A DNA stretch of 64,000 nt, taken from positions 27,419,231 through 27,483,230 of the forward strand of contig OX031060.1 in the NCBI GenBank assembly GCA_943736015.1, given 5' to 3'. Positions 33,801-42,830 of the stretch are shown here, one piece after another. Under the pieces are notes generated by a model. It searched no databases. It worked only from the letters and a program-made list of their open reading frames with translations, and was not told the DNA's origin. This stretch comes from Tridacna crocea. Taxonomy: Eukaryota > Mollusca > Bivalvia > Cardiida > Cardiidae. The position numbers and the translations under genes are program-made. Within the stretch, counting starts at the first letter, position 1; every line of letters starts with the position of its first letter.

Positions 33801-36800
33801 ACGCCAAAGGAGATGTGGGAGAGTTTTAATGCCCTCACCACATATGAGGATTGTAACAGTGGTGGAGTCCTACCCTTAATGGATGAAAATGCCAACCCCG
33901 TCTTCGGAAGGGAAGAAAAATGTGAAATACTGGAAAGGGTTTTCTTTGGAGGGAAACATTTAGATAAATGTACCTTTGATGAAAATTTCAGAGAGGAAGT
34001 GGAGGAGTTGCTACAGGAAAATATTGAAGAAAATAAAAGTTCACAAGAATTTCTCAATTATGACATTACACTAAGTGAAGTTAAACCTGTTGTACAGCAG
34101 TTAAAAAAGAACAAGTCTCCTGGTCCTGATGAGGTGTATACAGAAATGTTACAGAATGCTGGTGAAGAATTCATGAAGGCAGTTCTTCGGTTATTCCAAA
34201 TGTCATGGAGTACAGCTAGAGTGCCTGCTAAATGGAAAGAAGCTGAGGTGAAGTTTCTTCGAAAGAATGGTAAGAAAAGTTATCACGAGCCAGGGTCATA
34301 CAGACTCGTCAATAAGTCTCACAAGCTATCTGTGTAAATGTATAGAAAGAATAGAAACATCTAGGTTGTATGGTTATGCTGAGCATTTCAAACTGTTGGA
34401 CAAGGAACAAGAAGGATTTAGAAAGTTTAGAGGTACTCAAGATGCACTTCTAAGATTTACACAGGATATTTATAATGGGTTCAACAAGAATGAACATACT
34501 GCAGCCTTGTTCATTGACATTGAGAAGGCATATGATAGTGTGTGGAGAGATGGGTTGATGGTAAAGTTAAAAGAAAAAGGGATTACAGGAAGGATATGGT
34601 GTTGGATCAGAGATTTTCTGTCAGACAGGTCTGCAGCTATAACCATGAGTGGAGTTAAGGGTCCAGCATTTAGTACAGCAATCAGACTCCCTCAGGGTTC
34701 AGTGATATCACCCCTATTGTTCAGTCTCTTCATAGCCCATTGTTATGAGAATGTTAAGAGTGAGAAAGTTAAATGAATGAATGAATGAATGAATGTTGTT
34801 TTATGGCGCATCGACAGCTTTGGTCATTTAGCGCGCATATCTATGTTAAAAGATAATAAACGTGGAGTTGTTTAAACTGAATAAAGTTTGAATGACAATA
34901 AAAGAATTGAATTAAGAAAATTTAATGCATAAAGGGCATCATCAAGTTACAGGGCAATCCCTATATACTCAAATGTTTTAAATAATAAGAACTGAATTAA
35001 GAAGAATGCGTAAAGGGCATTATCGAGTTACAGGGTAATCCCTATATACTCAAAAGTTCTAAATGATAAGATTTAAGAATGTGCTAAAAAGGTTTAAACT
35101 CAATGCTGGTTTGATAAAAAGAAGTTTTTTTAAATGAAAAAGAAATATGTGTCATTTATAATGTGCATAAAATATGATATTGAGTGGCTGGGCATTCCCT
35201 GCCTACTCAACAGTTTTAGATATCAAGTTACAGGGCAATCCCTATATACTCAAAAGTTTTAAATGATAAGATTTAAGAATGTGATAAAAAGGTTTAAACT
35301 CAATGCTGGTTTGATAAAAAGAAGTTTTTTTTTTAAATGAAAAAGAAATATGTGTCATTTATAATGCACATAAAATATGATATTGAGTGGCTGGGCATTC
35401 CCTGCCTACTCAACAGTTTTAGATTAAAAGGCAAGACCGATAATATTATTTTTCCTTGGAAATGAGGTTAAAATTGGTAAAGATTGGAGCCTCCAATGGG
35501 ATCAAATACTCCCATTAAAGAGGTCCTGTCTCCAATGAGATAAGATGCCCCCAAGAGGGCTAATCCTCCCATTAAGGAGATGTAAACTGAATATTAAAGG
35601 AATTAAAAATGTTGTAAAAAGATAGGTAAGAAATTCAATAGTAAATATCACAGTTTATTGTAAATGCCAATCTCCTTTATGAAAGCGATAATAGATTCAA
35701 CGCTGACAGAATCAAAAAGATTTTTCAAACTATCAACGTTGAAATATTTTAAACGAACTGGCTGAAAGTCAATGCAATCTAGTAGGATATGTTTTACAGA
35801 AAAGGTTGCATTGCATGGTATACATTCAGGGGCATCATCTCTTGTCAAGAGCCAGGAATGTGTGATGCGTGAATGGCCTATTCGAAGTCGTGCAATTATC
35901 ACTTCTTCTCGACGAACGGATCTGTAAACGGGATACCATTCACCAAGGGATGGTTTAACTGAATGCAGTTTATTGAAAATATCAGCATCCCACTGGGATT
36001 GCCAAGAAGATTGGATATGTGATAAAACGGAGGATTTAAAATCAGTGTGTGGAACTTTAAAATCTGAAATGGGAAGGTTAAGTGCAGATTTTGCAGACCT
36101 ATCGGCATTTTCATTGCCTTTGATGCCTACATGACTTGGAAGCCAGCAGAACACCAATCTGTTCTTAGAAGAAATTTGTGAGATCCTTTCAAGTAAACTG
36201 CAGATTAAAGGATTCTCAAGTCGTTGATTTGAAAGGGCCTGTAATGTTGACAAAGAGTCTGAAAAGATAATAAAACGGTTGGAATTAGAACTTTCAACTA
36301 GATTAAGGGCAAGATCTACTGCTTTAATTTCAGCAGAGAAGATAGAGGAGTTGTTTGGAAGGCGGCATTTTAAGCTCCTTTGTCCATAAACAGCGGCAGC
36401 TGCTGAGAAAGTTAAATTTGCAGATGATGGAACAATCTGGATATCAGGAAAGGACTGGAAGAAGTTAATGGAGAGTCTGAGGGAAGATTTTGTTGAAGTG
36501 ATGAAATGGGCTAGGAAGTGGCGCTTGAAATTAAGCATAGTTAAAACAGACTTTAGCATGTTTTCCTTAGACAAACGGGTGCTTGAAGATGCAAGACAGT
36601 TCAACTTCAATTTTGAAGATCAAACAGTAAAATACAATTCAAAACCTAAAATACTGGGTGTAACATTAGATGAAAAATTGAAGTTTGAATCACATTTTGA
36701 AATGGTTGAACGGAAAGCATTACGCTCATTAAACTCCCTGAGAAAAGTGAAGGAAACAGAGATAATTAGTACTAGTTGTATGCTGCAATTGTACAAGGCC

Positions 36801-39414
36801 CTAATACTCCCCCAGTTGGAATATGCAGCTCCTGTGTGGCAGATTGGTAATTGCAGTGGTCTAGAGAAAATACAAAGGAAAGGCTTGGCCATGTGCTTGG
36901 GGGTTCCTGGAAGTGCTGGTTTGGAAGCACTGGAAGTTGAGGCAGGGGTAAAGCCATTGGAATTGAGAAGAGAGGAACTTGCGGTGAGACAAGCGGCCAA
37001 GATTATGACAAAGGATGATGAGTCATGTATTAAAAGATGTTGGGATAGATTCATGGTAACAGAAAGGGTTGAACGGAAAATCTCACCATTCGGAAAGATG
37101 AATGTGCAAGTGGCTGATATGGTGTCAAATACTGGAATACCCTTGCATTGTCTGGAGAAGGAATGTACATATAGTGAGTCCTTACAGCCAAGTAAATGCA
37201 AACCTGAGTATTGGCAGAACCTGGGGTCCTCAAAATCAAGAACCAAGATGCAAGAAGCTCTCTCAAGGGAAGTGATCGGAAATATGCTAGAAGACTGCAA
37301 TGAGAAAACAGCCATTGCCTTTACTGATGGATCTTGTTTAGGAAACCCTGGTCCATGTGGGGCGGGAGCGTGTATTTTCCCGCCAGGTCATACAGAACCT
37401 ATTTTACTGAAGCACCCTGTTAGTTCATTTGGGTCCATACTTTTAGGGGAGCTATTAGCTATAAAATTAGCAGTAAGGCATATTCAGACAAAAACAACAG
37501 GAAAAGAACTCAGCATTACAGAAAAATTACACATATTCTCTGACAGTCAATGTGCAATTGGTCATTTGGTATTGGGATGGGAGCCAAAATATCACATATC
37601 TACTATACAAGAAGTTAAGACAGATATACAGAAGTTGGAACAGTCAGGTGTCAAGGTTGAGATTTCCTGGACACTCGGATATAAAGGGGAACGAGTATGC
37701 CGATAGGTTAGCAAAAGAGGCTGCAGAAGAGGCGGAAGAAATGGAAGGCTTACCTCCAGTACTAACTATGGGAGACATAAAGACAGCAATAAGAGAATCT
37801 GGGAGGAAGAAATGGCAAGATATGTGGGAGAAGTCAGATAAAGGCAGACATCTATTTAGTTTTAGGCCAAAGGTTGCTTACAAAGTGAAACACAAGTTTG
37901 AAACAAAGAAAGGAGAAAGCATCGTCTCACAGTTGAGAACAGGATATGTGAAATTAAATGAATATTTATATAAAAATAATATAACTGAAAGTGACTTGTG
38001 CCAGTGTGGGGAGATTGAATCTGTGAAACACTATTTGATGGAATGTGAATTATATGAAAATGAGAGGGAAAAGATGAGAAGGAAATTGTTTGAAAGCTGT
38101 GGAATCTCCCATTTTGACATGAATCTATTCCTTGATGCTAGGCAAAATGATGAATATAAGGAATGGAGGAGTTTCATTTTATCAGAGATAGAGTCATTTG
38201 TGGCGGAAACCAATCGTTTCTCCACAGTCCACACCATATTCAAACTAAGAGACGCACACCACCAAAATACCGTGAGAAAGTACAAGTGTTAAGCTTATAC
38301 CATAGAAGATTATTTACCAGTGTGGTTATATGGCTTATTGGCCTAATACCGACAATTAATGACAAAAACGGGATAAAAAACACACACTCGTCAGTTATTA
38401 AAGGATTGTAATACCCTTGCAATTCCATGGCGTTTTGCAGATGAAAGCTTTGAGGAAAGGAAAACATTCACACCGTGTGATAAGCAATCTCTGTATATAC
38501 TTGGGAAACTAGTTGTTTTGGCGGACTCAGCGATGTAAAGTGGACACACCAACCAACATTTTTGTCTGAATAGGCAGCTTACGATCCCTATAGGCAAGGG
38601 AATCCCTTGAGAGGGATTCCCTGGCCTAAAAAGCATTGTGGGAATGTCAAGTGAGTGGCACATGACTTATGATGCTTAAATTCCGTAACATAACAAGCTT
38701 GTCATCATTTTCCATAATGTCTTCTTCAGACGTTATGATTGAACCCTCGTCTTTGTATTTCCGCCATTTTCCGGTATGTAGCCTTGTTATTTGTTGGTTC
38801 ATGGTTGTTATGGTCCAATCAAGAAGAAGTCAACATTTTAACAGAGAATAGAATAAATCGCCAATAATTTTCTAGTTTCATCTTTTAGTTAGCGTAATAG
38901 AAAATATGATGCTGTTTCACCTAACCATTCAAAAGAAAATCAGCCTTGACCTTCACCACTGTACTGGTGCCATTCTGAAATTGATGCAAGTTACTTTGAT
39001 GGTTTTCATAAAAAATGCACCAATTTGCAGTGGCAAAGTCTGAAGAGTTGAACTTGAAGAGCCACATATAAGCTACAAAGATTTTTTTTTTATATGCATA
39101 ATCATACCAGCTTTTATATTCCTAGTCATATAATGCAAGTAATACATTTTCTTTCTTTTTTTTTAAAAATCTTATCTACAGCTAACTTGCAATATACATT
39201 GGACAACTAAATAAGGGAGCGAAAAAAACCTGGATGAACAGGTGGAGTAGCGACAGGCATCTTTGATGATGCAGATTGAATTATGCAGAAGAAGTTCATC
39301 TGATGAAGCATCATCTTTGATTCTACGGTCACAGTAAAAGAAATTTTTCACCTGATAAATGTACCTTTCTTCAGACATGATAACATCATGAAAAATATCG
39401 TCTTTCTCTGTCAT
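24824..39414 (-). CDS. LTO1: LTO1 (ORAOV1) homologue, complete five-exon gene, 138 aa
   Basis: LTO1 pairs with YAE1 and brings the cytosolic iron-sulfur assembly complex to ABCE1/Rli1, supporting ribosome biogenesis. Seen: five exons, reading 39414-39365, 30426-30321, 29012-28936, 27343-27229, 24892-24824, all AG/GT with consistent phases, giving 138 codons plus TGA; the human protein is about the same length. N-terminus MTEKDDIFHDVIMSEE; exon 2 carries eight glycines at exact four-residue spacing (the deca-GX3 / Yae1_N motif); then GFYSGF; then an amphipathic helix ending in EEIRAKFKQ. The C-terminal Ile-Ser-Phe fits the [LIM]-[DES]-[WF] tripeptide reported for Fe-S targeting clients and adaptors. 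Intron 1 is 8.9 kb and holds the nested LINEs. The exons are too small to be noticed as ORFs; identification rests on alignment with the human protein from memory. Confidence 0.9.
24955..25030. mobile_element. HP-3 hairpin remnant
   Basis: aaattacttgttgcaagcaatttctcc stem only (here cut short: ttacttgttgcaagcaa). Confidence 0.5.
25116..25342 (+). mobile_element. HP-2 element, ends eroded
   Basis: ctgtactccatagatactca start; hairpin ggtgaaattgcttgtgacga; end ctaaagggataaag. Confidence 0.8.
25821..26075 (-). mobile_element. HP-1 element with internal duplication
   Basis: The long-arm segment gtccaaattgaaagcatttg is present twice in tandem. Core gctaattaccagc; end gtaaagggttaa. Confidence 0.8.
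26262..26457 (-). mobile_element. HP-1 element, left end eroded
   Basis: gctagacgataaaacgaaag, then core gctgcttaccagc, end gtggaaaagggtcaa. Confidence 0.75.
26465..26590. repeat. GATCAGACTGCA hairpin repeat
   Basis: gtagatcaaagatcagactg opposite cagtctaatcttggttgac. Confidence 0.6.
26718..26943 (+). mobile_element. HP-3 element, full length
   Basis: TTAACCCTTTCCCAAACAAG ... tttgggaaagggttaa; hairpin aggagaaatagctcgtaatg / gagcaatttctcct. Confidence 0.88.
27015..27178 (-). mobile_element. HP-1 element, partial
   Basis: TTAACCCTTTACCAGATGAC start; core gctggttatcagc; short arm missing. Ends about 50 bp from LTO1 exon 4. Confidence 0.6.
27229..27343 (-). CDS. LTO1: LTO1 exon 4
   Basis: Acceptor tttttttacag and donor aacag|gtaggg. 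Encodes VIKTLQRIDTLCRQFPLTD and NLEEIRAKFKQ, matching the human QKFPYDDP and DLDKIRGKFKQ region. Confidence 0.93.
27420..27616 (+). mobile_element. HP-1 element, hairpin shortened
   Basis: ctttaccacacaatccaaat start; tcatctgctaacgttttcaa arm; end ataaagagttgaac. Confidence 0.7.
27685..27912 (+). mobile_element. HP-1 element, full length
   Basis: TTAATCCTTTACCACACAA ... gtaagaagttaa; core gctgctgaccagc. Confidence 0.82.
27990..28192 (-). mobile_element. HP-1 element, hairpin tip deleted
   Basis: TTAACCCTTCACCAAACGAC ... gtaaagggttaa; stem gagaaaatgaccagcatttt lacks the gctggta of the left arm. Confidence 0.8.
28263..28509 (+). mobile_element. HP-1 element, best palindrome
   Basis: Palindrome of about 66 bp (28318-28384) with one mismatch, core gcaggtaaccagc. 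The long-arm piece tgcaaatgctttcaattta is tandemly duplicated at the right end. Confidence 0.85.
28563..28785 (+). mobile_element. tRNA-headed SINE
   Basis: B-box ggttcaagcc, body with gtccttcggcaagacacttc, tail gctgtagccaagatatgact and gtgtaaaacgccatctaatt, like the common molluscan SINE tail. Confidence 0.65.
28936..29012 (-). CDS. LTO1: LTO1 exon 3
   Basis: Acceptor tttttgtgacag and donor aaaag|gttagt. Encodes VGFYSGFSKSLLEELQ then SEANTSSYK. The GFYSGF motif directly follows the GX3 array, as in other LTO1 proteins. Exon 2 ends and this exon begins in phase 0. Confidence 0.88.
29298..29494. mobile_element. hAT-like palindromic element
   Basis: TIR CAGAGCTCCAGATA..GAG opposite tatctggaactctg; the two halves are largely complementary (acaattctaatgagtac / gtactcattagaatc). 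Flanks cttggtat and cttggtaa differ at one of eight bases, suggesting an 8-bp target duplication. Confidence 0.75.
29982..30176. mobile_element. hAT-like palindromic element, second copy
   Basis: cagagctccagataagaggg ... ctctatgtagagctctg, same internal palindrome. No clear target duplication. Its right end lies 145 bp from LTO1 exon 2. Confidence 0.75.
30321..30426 (-). CDS. LTO1: LTO1 exon 2: deca-GX3 motif
   Basis: Acceptor cattgaacag and donor tcagag|gtaaac; 106 bp. Encodes SQEEGYESGRQDGRVFGVEE and GYRLGWEKGSSIGSE, with Gly every fourth residue eight times. This is the YAE1-binding helical motif of the family. Confidence 0.93.
30929..31152 (+). mobile_element. HP-1 element, near-perfect hairpin
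   Basis: TTAACCCATTACCACACAA ... gtgggttaa; core gctggtaaccagc with one mismatch in the stem. Confidence 0.85.
31153..32060. other. Intron 1 of LTO1, mostly unrecognised
   Basis: No coding signal. An HP-3-like hairpin remnant (ggaattgcttgttacaagcg) lies at about 31800-31850. Confidence 0.5.
32081..32370. repeat. Two tandem units of about 144 bp
   Basis: atgtttcaaa...cat.atgga...atgccaa and aatctatccaaaaatgtagg / aatccatccacaattgtaga recur 144 bp apart. A related unit appears at 51640-51770. Confidence 0.65.
32743..32955. repeat. GGGGACGATTTCTCC short repeats
   Basis: Five imperfect copies of ggggacgatttctcc between 32745 and 32882, plus a 22-bp duplicate (tgataaacataacacgggcc) at 32823 and 32932. 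Confidence 0.8.
33207..34312 (+). pseudogene. LINE polyprotein fragment: endonuclease end and RT N-terminal half
   Basis: Open in one frame to a stop at 34337. Contains SDHIGV (end of the endonuclease domain) and the RT signature LKKNKSPGPDEVYTEML, then VKFLRKNGKKSYHEPGSYR. RT homology leaves this frame around 34300-34312 and resumes in the +1 frame (ISLTSYLCKCIERI), so one frameshift is present. Confidence 0.85.
34306..34774 (+). pseudogene. LINE RT palm, motifs A and B
   Basis: Frame +1 relative to the preceding piece. Contains EQEGFRKFRGTQDAL, motif A (ALFIDIEKAYDSVW) and motif B (LPQGSVISPLLFSLFI). Cut at 34774 by the insertion; the next codons resume at 36405. Confidence 0.9.
34761..34774 (+). 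repeat. Left target-site duplication of nested LINE
   Basis: tgagaaagttaaat, identical to 36404-36417. Removing one copy and the insert restores the RT reading frame exactly. Confidence 0.92.
34905..35424. repeat. Tandem duplication in the inserted LINE's 3' UTR
   Basis: A block containing agggcaatccctatatactc followed by tttaaactcaatgctggttt and ggctgggcattccctgccta is present twice (about 35029-35220 and 35223-35424, unit near 200 bp). The first half is present once more at 34950. Confidence 0.85.
35648..36403 (-). pseudogene. RNase H and C-terminal domain of the inserted LINE
   Basis: Open to the stop at 35648. RNase H residues: Glu in FSAEIKAVDLALN, Asp in FSDSLSTLQAL, and HVGIKGNENADRSAK. 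The first catalytic Asp is lost with the 5' truncation. The C-terminal zinc motif reads CIPCNATFSVKHILLDC. Any longer reading frame beyond 36403 runs into the host LINE antisense and is not real. Confidence 0.9.
36404..36417 (+). repeat. Right target-site duplication of nested LINE
   Basis: tgagaaagttaaat, identical to 34761-34774. It leads directly into KFADDGT, RT motif C of the host LINE. Confidence 0.92.
36404..37690 (+). pseudogene. LINE RT motif C, thumb and RNase H first half
   Basis: Opens with KFADDGTIWISG (catalytic Asp-Asp of RT), then the RT thumb (LGVTLDEKLKFESHFEMVE) and RNase H with Asp in FTDGSCLGNPGP, Glu in LLGELLAIKLA and Asp in FSDSQCA. A frameshift near 37675-37690, where a WTPGHSD-type motif is expected, ends the frame. 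Confidence 0.9.
37660..38292 (+). pseudogene. LINE RNase H end and C-terminal zinc knuckle
   Basis: Frame +1 relative to the previous piece. GHSDIKGNEYADRLAKEA is the last RNase H motif; CQCGEIESVKHYLMEC is the CxC-H-C knuckle. Ends at 38292. Confidence 0.9.
38420..39364. other. LTO1 intron 1, region next to exon 1
   Basis: No recognised coding sequence or repeat apart from the short palindrome at 38597. Confidence 0.5.
38597..38626. repeat. Short palindrome
   Basis: agggaatccctt and agggattccct around a 4-base loop; meaning unknown. Confidence 0.6.
39365..39414 (-). CDS. LTO1: LTO1 exon 1 (start codon)
   Basis: ATG at 39414-39412, 16 codons encoding MTEKDDIFHDVIMSEE, then two bases before donor aag|gtacat. 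Joins exon 2 to read MSEERSQEEGYESG, aligned without gaps to the human MADERFHGEGYREG region. A second possible donor (tatcag|gtgaaa, 15 bp on) would break this alignment. Confidence 0.85.
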
Positions 39415-39940
39415 GTTTTGCTCAATTCTTACATTGAAGCGATAATTACAAGACCGATCAAATTCGTCCCCTATCCTGTTCGTTACCGATAGGCCCAAAT
39501 AAGCAATTGATTTCTTTCTTCTCGAAATGGATGCAATTGAAATGTTTTCCACGAAATGGTAAACATTTCTTACTTTATTTCAAACCTACTTAAATGGATA
39601 TTTTTTTATTGAAAAAAAAAAAAAAAATCTAGCCTATGTATACGAGTTTCACTAGCACAACTGGACTCAAAATACGTCAAAATTGATGTTTTTTTTTTTG
39701 TTTTTAGCAGGTGGTTCCTTTCTTATCCCATTTAAGACAGGACTGAGATGGCCCTCTCCATTTTAAAAACAAAGGGTAACGCTAACGTTATACTTGTTAT
39801 TGTCTCTTCAATAAGGCCTAAAGCGTAGAGCGCTCCAGACAAAGCAAAAAAAAAAACAGAGCTACCCTGAAGGCGTTCTGTCCTAACCAGCCAACGACAT
39901 GTGATAAGGAAATCAAATATGAATCGATCTAGCCACCAGA

Positions 39941-40390
39941 ATGATACCAGCTTTAAGAAATTTAAATTATACTGAACGATTGCGCAATCTTGGATTACCA
40001 TCCCTAGAGTACAGACGTGAACGTGCAGACATGATCCAAGTTTTTAAAATAATTATGAAAATTGACCAACCTAGCAGATCCATTATTACCTTGTCAGAAA
40101 ATAATCAAACAAGAGGTAATACTTACAAACTATACAAAAAAAGATCAAAAACGGAATTAAGGAAAAATTTCTTCAGTAATAGAGTCATAGACCATTGGAA
40201 TGCACTAAGTAATGACGTAGTAACTGCACCGAGTATCAACTCATTCAAAAGTAGACTTAACAACCATTGGAAAAACCACCCCTTGAAATTCACGCCGAGC
40301 TGCTACAACCCATACACAACCAGACAAAGAAATCAAACAGATGGACCTTTAGAAGCCGATGGCTTACCTGCGGTCCTAGGAACGTAAGTT
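39941..40390 (+). pseudogene. CR1-like LINE, C-terminal RT fragment
   Basis: About 148 codons open to a stop. Contains LNYTERLRNLGLPSLEYRRE, RADMIQVFKI, TRGNTYKLYKKR, and RKNFFSNRVIDHWNALSNDV, the typical C-terminal end of CR1/Jockey-group reverse transcriptases. Strongly 5'-truncated. It lies about 530 bp upstream of LTO1 exon 1, in opposite orientation. Confidence 0.85.
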
Positions 40391-40900
40391 AAACGTAAGT
40401 AGACTAACAGCAAAATTCCAAAAAAAGTAATTATGCTATAGATCAAGGGGAGGAAATGGAATAGACGTTTTAATAGATTAAAATTGGTAAAGAATTAAGA
40501 AAACAAGAGAAATTTAACTCCTAAATATCGGTCTAGGGTCTGGAAACATCAGATTCCATTGTAATTTTATGGTCAAAGGGAAGAAACTCATACAGTCTTT
40601 TATCCATAAGTTATGAAGAGTACTCTCCCTTACTGTTACCCCCCCCCCATTCGGGATAGTCTTTTCTTCAACCATTACAGTCACACCGAAAAAGTAGAAC
40701 CGGTGCAAGGTTAATATATACCCATACGGTCCGTCGAAAAAAAGCCCTGGCCATGTGTTGACCCTTATCCTGCTAAATCAATAAAATAAAACATTCAAGC
40801 AGATTTTAAAAACCCAATCTTTGCTCATTTGAAGGAGTTTTCTTTTGCAAAAATCTTTGGATTAAACTGTTTAGACTTAAGATTAAACTGCACGTTCATA
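40391..40900. other. Unrecognised AT-rich sequence
   Basis: Follows the CR1-like LINE stop; may be its 3' tail. Contains a C-tract (40640-40648). Nothing else seen. Confidence 0.4.
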
Positions 40901-40913
40901 AGCACAGCCGGTA

Positions 40914-41018
40914 TCAGGAGAACTCGTACCCTGGAGAACTCGTACCCCAATTTCAAGGGTACAAGTTCTCCAGAGAAGTCGTACCCTGGGTACGAGTTCT
41001 CTGGAGAACTCGTACCCC
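40914..41018. repeat. GGGTACGAGTTCTC palindrome cluster, left
   Basis: Alternating gagaactcgtaccc and gggtacgagttctc, each pair forming a 30-bp palindrome; about six half-units. Preceded by cacagccg. Confidence 0.85.
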
Positions 41019-41789
41019 TACTAATAAATATAATGTTAGTTAACCAGCATGCTGTCAAGTTTTATTTCTATGCCGTTAATGTAATGTATACATTTGATGA
41101 TTTTTTTCCTTGTACATGTATTGAAAAGACTAAGTAAAGAAACCTGTGTATTTTTTCATGCAGTGTATGTTGTATTTGATGTAAAAATCGTAATAAAGAA
41201 GATTTATGAATGATAAATAACTTGTATTCAACTTAAAAATCATTAGTAGAATTAATTTTTGCTCTATTTAATTCTTCGGGTATCCTTCTCTTGCATTCAA
41301 GTTTTGAATTGATATTTAATAATGTTTTGTGTAAGAACGGACTAGGAATTAGTATTTGATTGGATTAGATATTTGTTAAATGGAAGGAGTTGATAAAATG
41401 AACACGGAATTAATCAAATTTTCACACCTGGTGAAAAGGCAAATTTCCTGAACAAAGAGAGCAAGAAAGGTGTGATTTTCACAATGATCAAATAACTGTA
41501 ACATAATTCTAATATACAATATTGAACCCTTAATTCATTTAACGCTTCAATCGAAACAGGTGGTAAAGAACAAGATCAATATGCAAAAAATGCAGTTTGA
41601 GCTTGGATTTACACCATCAAGATTCTCAGTCAAACCTTTTAGAAAAAAATATTTTCTGAATTTTAGTGAATCGTCCATTAAGTCCCCTGTACAGTATATA
41701 CTTTTGACTCCAAAAGAGTAAAGCACGTAGGGTAATAAATGGAAAAGTCAGTGACATCATTTGTCCACAATGTTTCAGCAAAAATGCCT

Positions 41790-41945
41790 CCGTAGAATAG
41801 CTTGTAAGCCGAAAATTTCATATTTAAGCCGTCTGAAGAAGCTTTCAAAATTGTTTGAAAAGGTGAGAAAACACGTGGAAAAAGGAGACCATGTTGGTTA
41901 TTTGATTTTGCACCTTTTCCCACAATGCTTACTCCTTCGGTGTAG
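41790..41945 (+). mobile_element. HP-1 fragment, degenerate
   Basis: gaaaaggtgagaaaacacgt and accttttcccacaatgctta; stem interrupted and ends lost. Confidence 0.45.
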
Positions 41946-42039
41946 TTGAAACTCGAGATCGTGAAGTAAACGTCCCAGAAACCTTAGAAGAAGTCTGGGC
42001 AATGAAAATGAGAGAGAGAGAGAATGCAAATATTGCTAT

Positions 42040-42391
42040 ATGTAAACTCATAGTGCTTTCAAAATTGTATATATCTGCACACAACAAATTCATATTTGGT
42101 ACAGACGTATTTATTTATCGGACTGAAAGGGTGGAAAAAATGTGGGAAAATGAGAAAATACTGGTTATAAAAGCATCCTCCCCCTTTTTTCCAATAACAA
42201 TTTCAAAATCTATCTCCCACAGGCTGGTATTTAGCCACTCAGCACTATTTGGATCCATCAAGATTCAAAGAGCTAGATTTCTTCTATGTTACATAATAAA
42301 GAACCAGTTATAATCTTTTAATCCTTTTCCAACAATGTTTATATTAGTCTTATTCCTCGTAAAACCTTTGGATTGGTTGGTAAAGGGTTAA
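42040..42391 (-). mobile_element. HP-1 element with a 130-bp insertion in the hairpin
   Basis: Long arm and left stem (gggaaaatgagaaaatactg) are separated from the right stem (cttttccaacaatgttta) by extra sequence; ends gtaaagggttaa. Confidence 0.6.
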
Positions 42392-42830
42392 CAGTCCTTT
42401 TGAAGAACTATACAGGTTTAAATGCTGGTAAATGGCAAGTGTGCACAATCATGTTTATCACACCTAATATGTGACTTCAATGTACCAGACACCTTTGACT
42501 CCTTTAGAAGGAAAATGGCACACTCCATTAACAAACATAAAAATATCTAAAAAAAAACAAAACCCTATCTTTGAATCATTAGATGAATCCAGATTATGTA
42601 GATCTAACTGATAATTTCATCTTTCTTGAATTTACCTGCCCATTTACCTTACTTCCTTTTCATTCTAATCCATCAAACATCCGGTAACAAAACTGATATT
42701 TTACTACAAATACCCGTTACCAATGCTTGATTATTGTATAACTTACTCATTTCACAAAAGATAAAATGAAAATCACCATCTCACCAAAATCTGAATGACA
42801 TATACAAATTTATCCCCCAAAATATCTGTA

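Larger units (their letters stand above)
34775..36403 (-). mobile_element. Second LINE (5'-truncated, antisense) inserted in the first LINE's RT
   Basis: 1,629 bp flanked by a 14-bp duplication. On the minus strand it begins inside an RNase H domain, has a stop at about 35650, a roughly 870-bp 3' untranslated part and a (CATT)n tail of about five units at 34775-34794. It lacks the RT and endonuclease, as expected of target-primed truncation. Its coding part is intact while its host LINE is frameshifted, so it is probably the younger insertion. Confidence 0.93.
33207..38292 (+). mobile_element. 5'-truncated LINE with RT and RNase H (I-group type), interrupted by a second LINE
   Basis: Reading + strand: end of an APE-type endonuclease (ACDSVIDLFVVSPQV ... 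IRSDHIGV, 33258-33368), reverse transcriptase (33.6-36.5 kb), RNase H (37.3-37.75 kb) and a C-terminal CxC-H-C zinc knuckle (CQCGEIESVKHYLMEC, about 38001-38050). Broken by two frameshifts and one 1.6-kb insertion. LINEs with a downstream RNase H belong to the I-like group. It sits in intron 1 of LTO1 in the opposite orientation. The exact 5' truncation point and 3' end are not defined; no flanking duplication was found. Confidence 0.88.

Noticed and set aside
36404-36610. Extension of the minus-strand LINE ORF beyond the target duplication
   Set aside because: This part is the antisense of the host LINE RT, open by chance.
33207-38292. LTR retrotransposon or endogenous retrovirus
   Set aside because: The RT and RNase H motifs, zinc knuckle, 5' truncation and target-primed duplication fit LINEs; no LTRs, protease, integrase or envelope seen.
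39172-39552. A single 126-aa minus-strand protein
   Set aside because: Only the 50 bp at 39365-39414 fits LTO1 exon 1; the rest of the open frame is 5' flank and intron.
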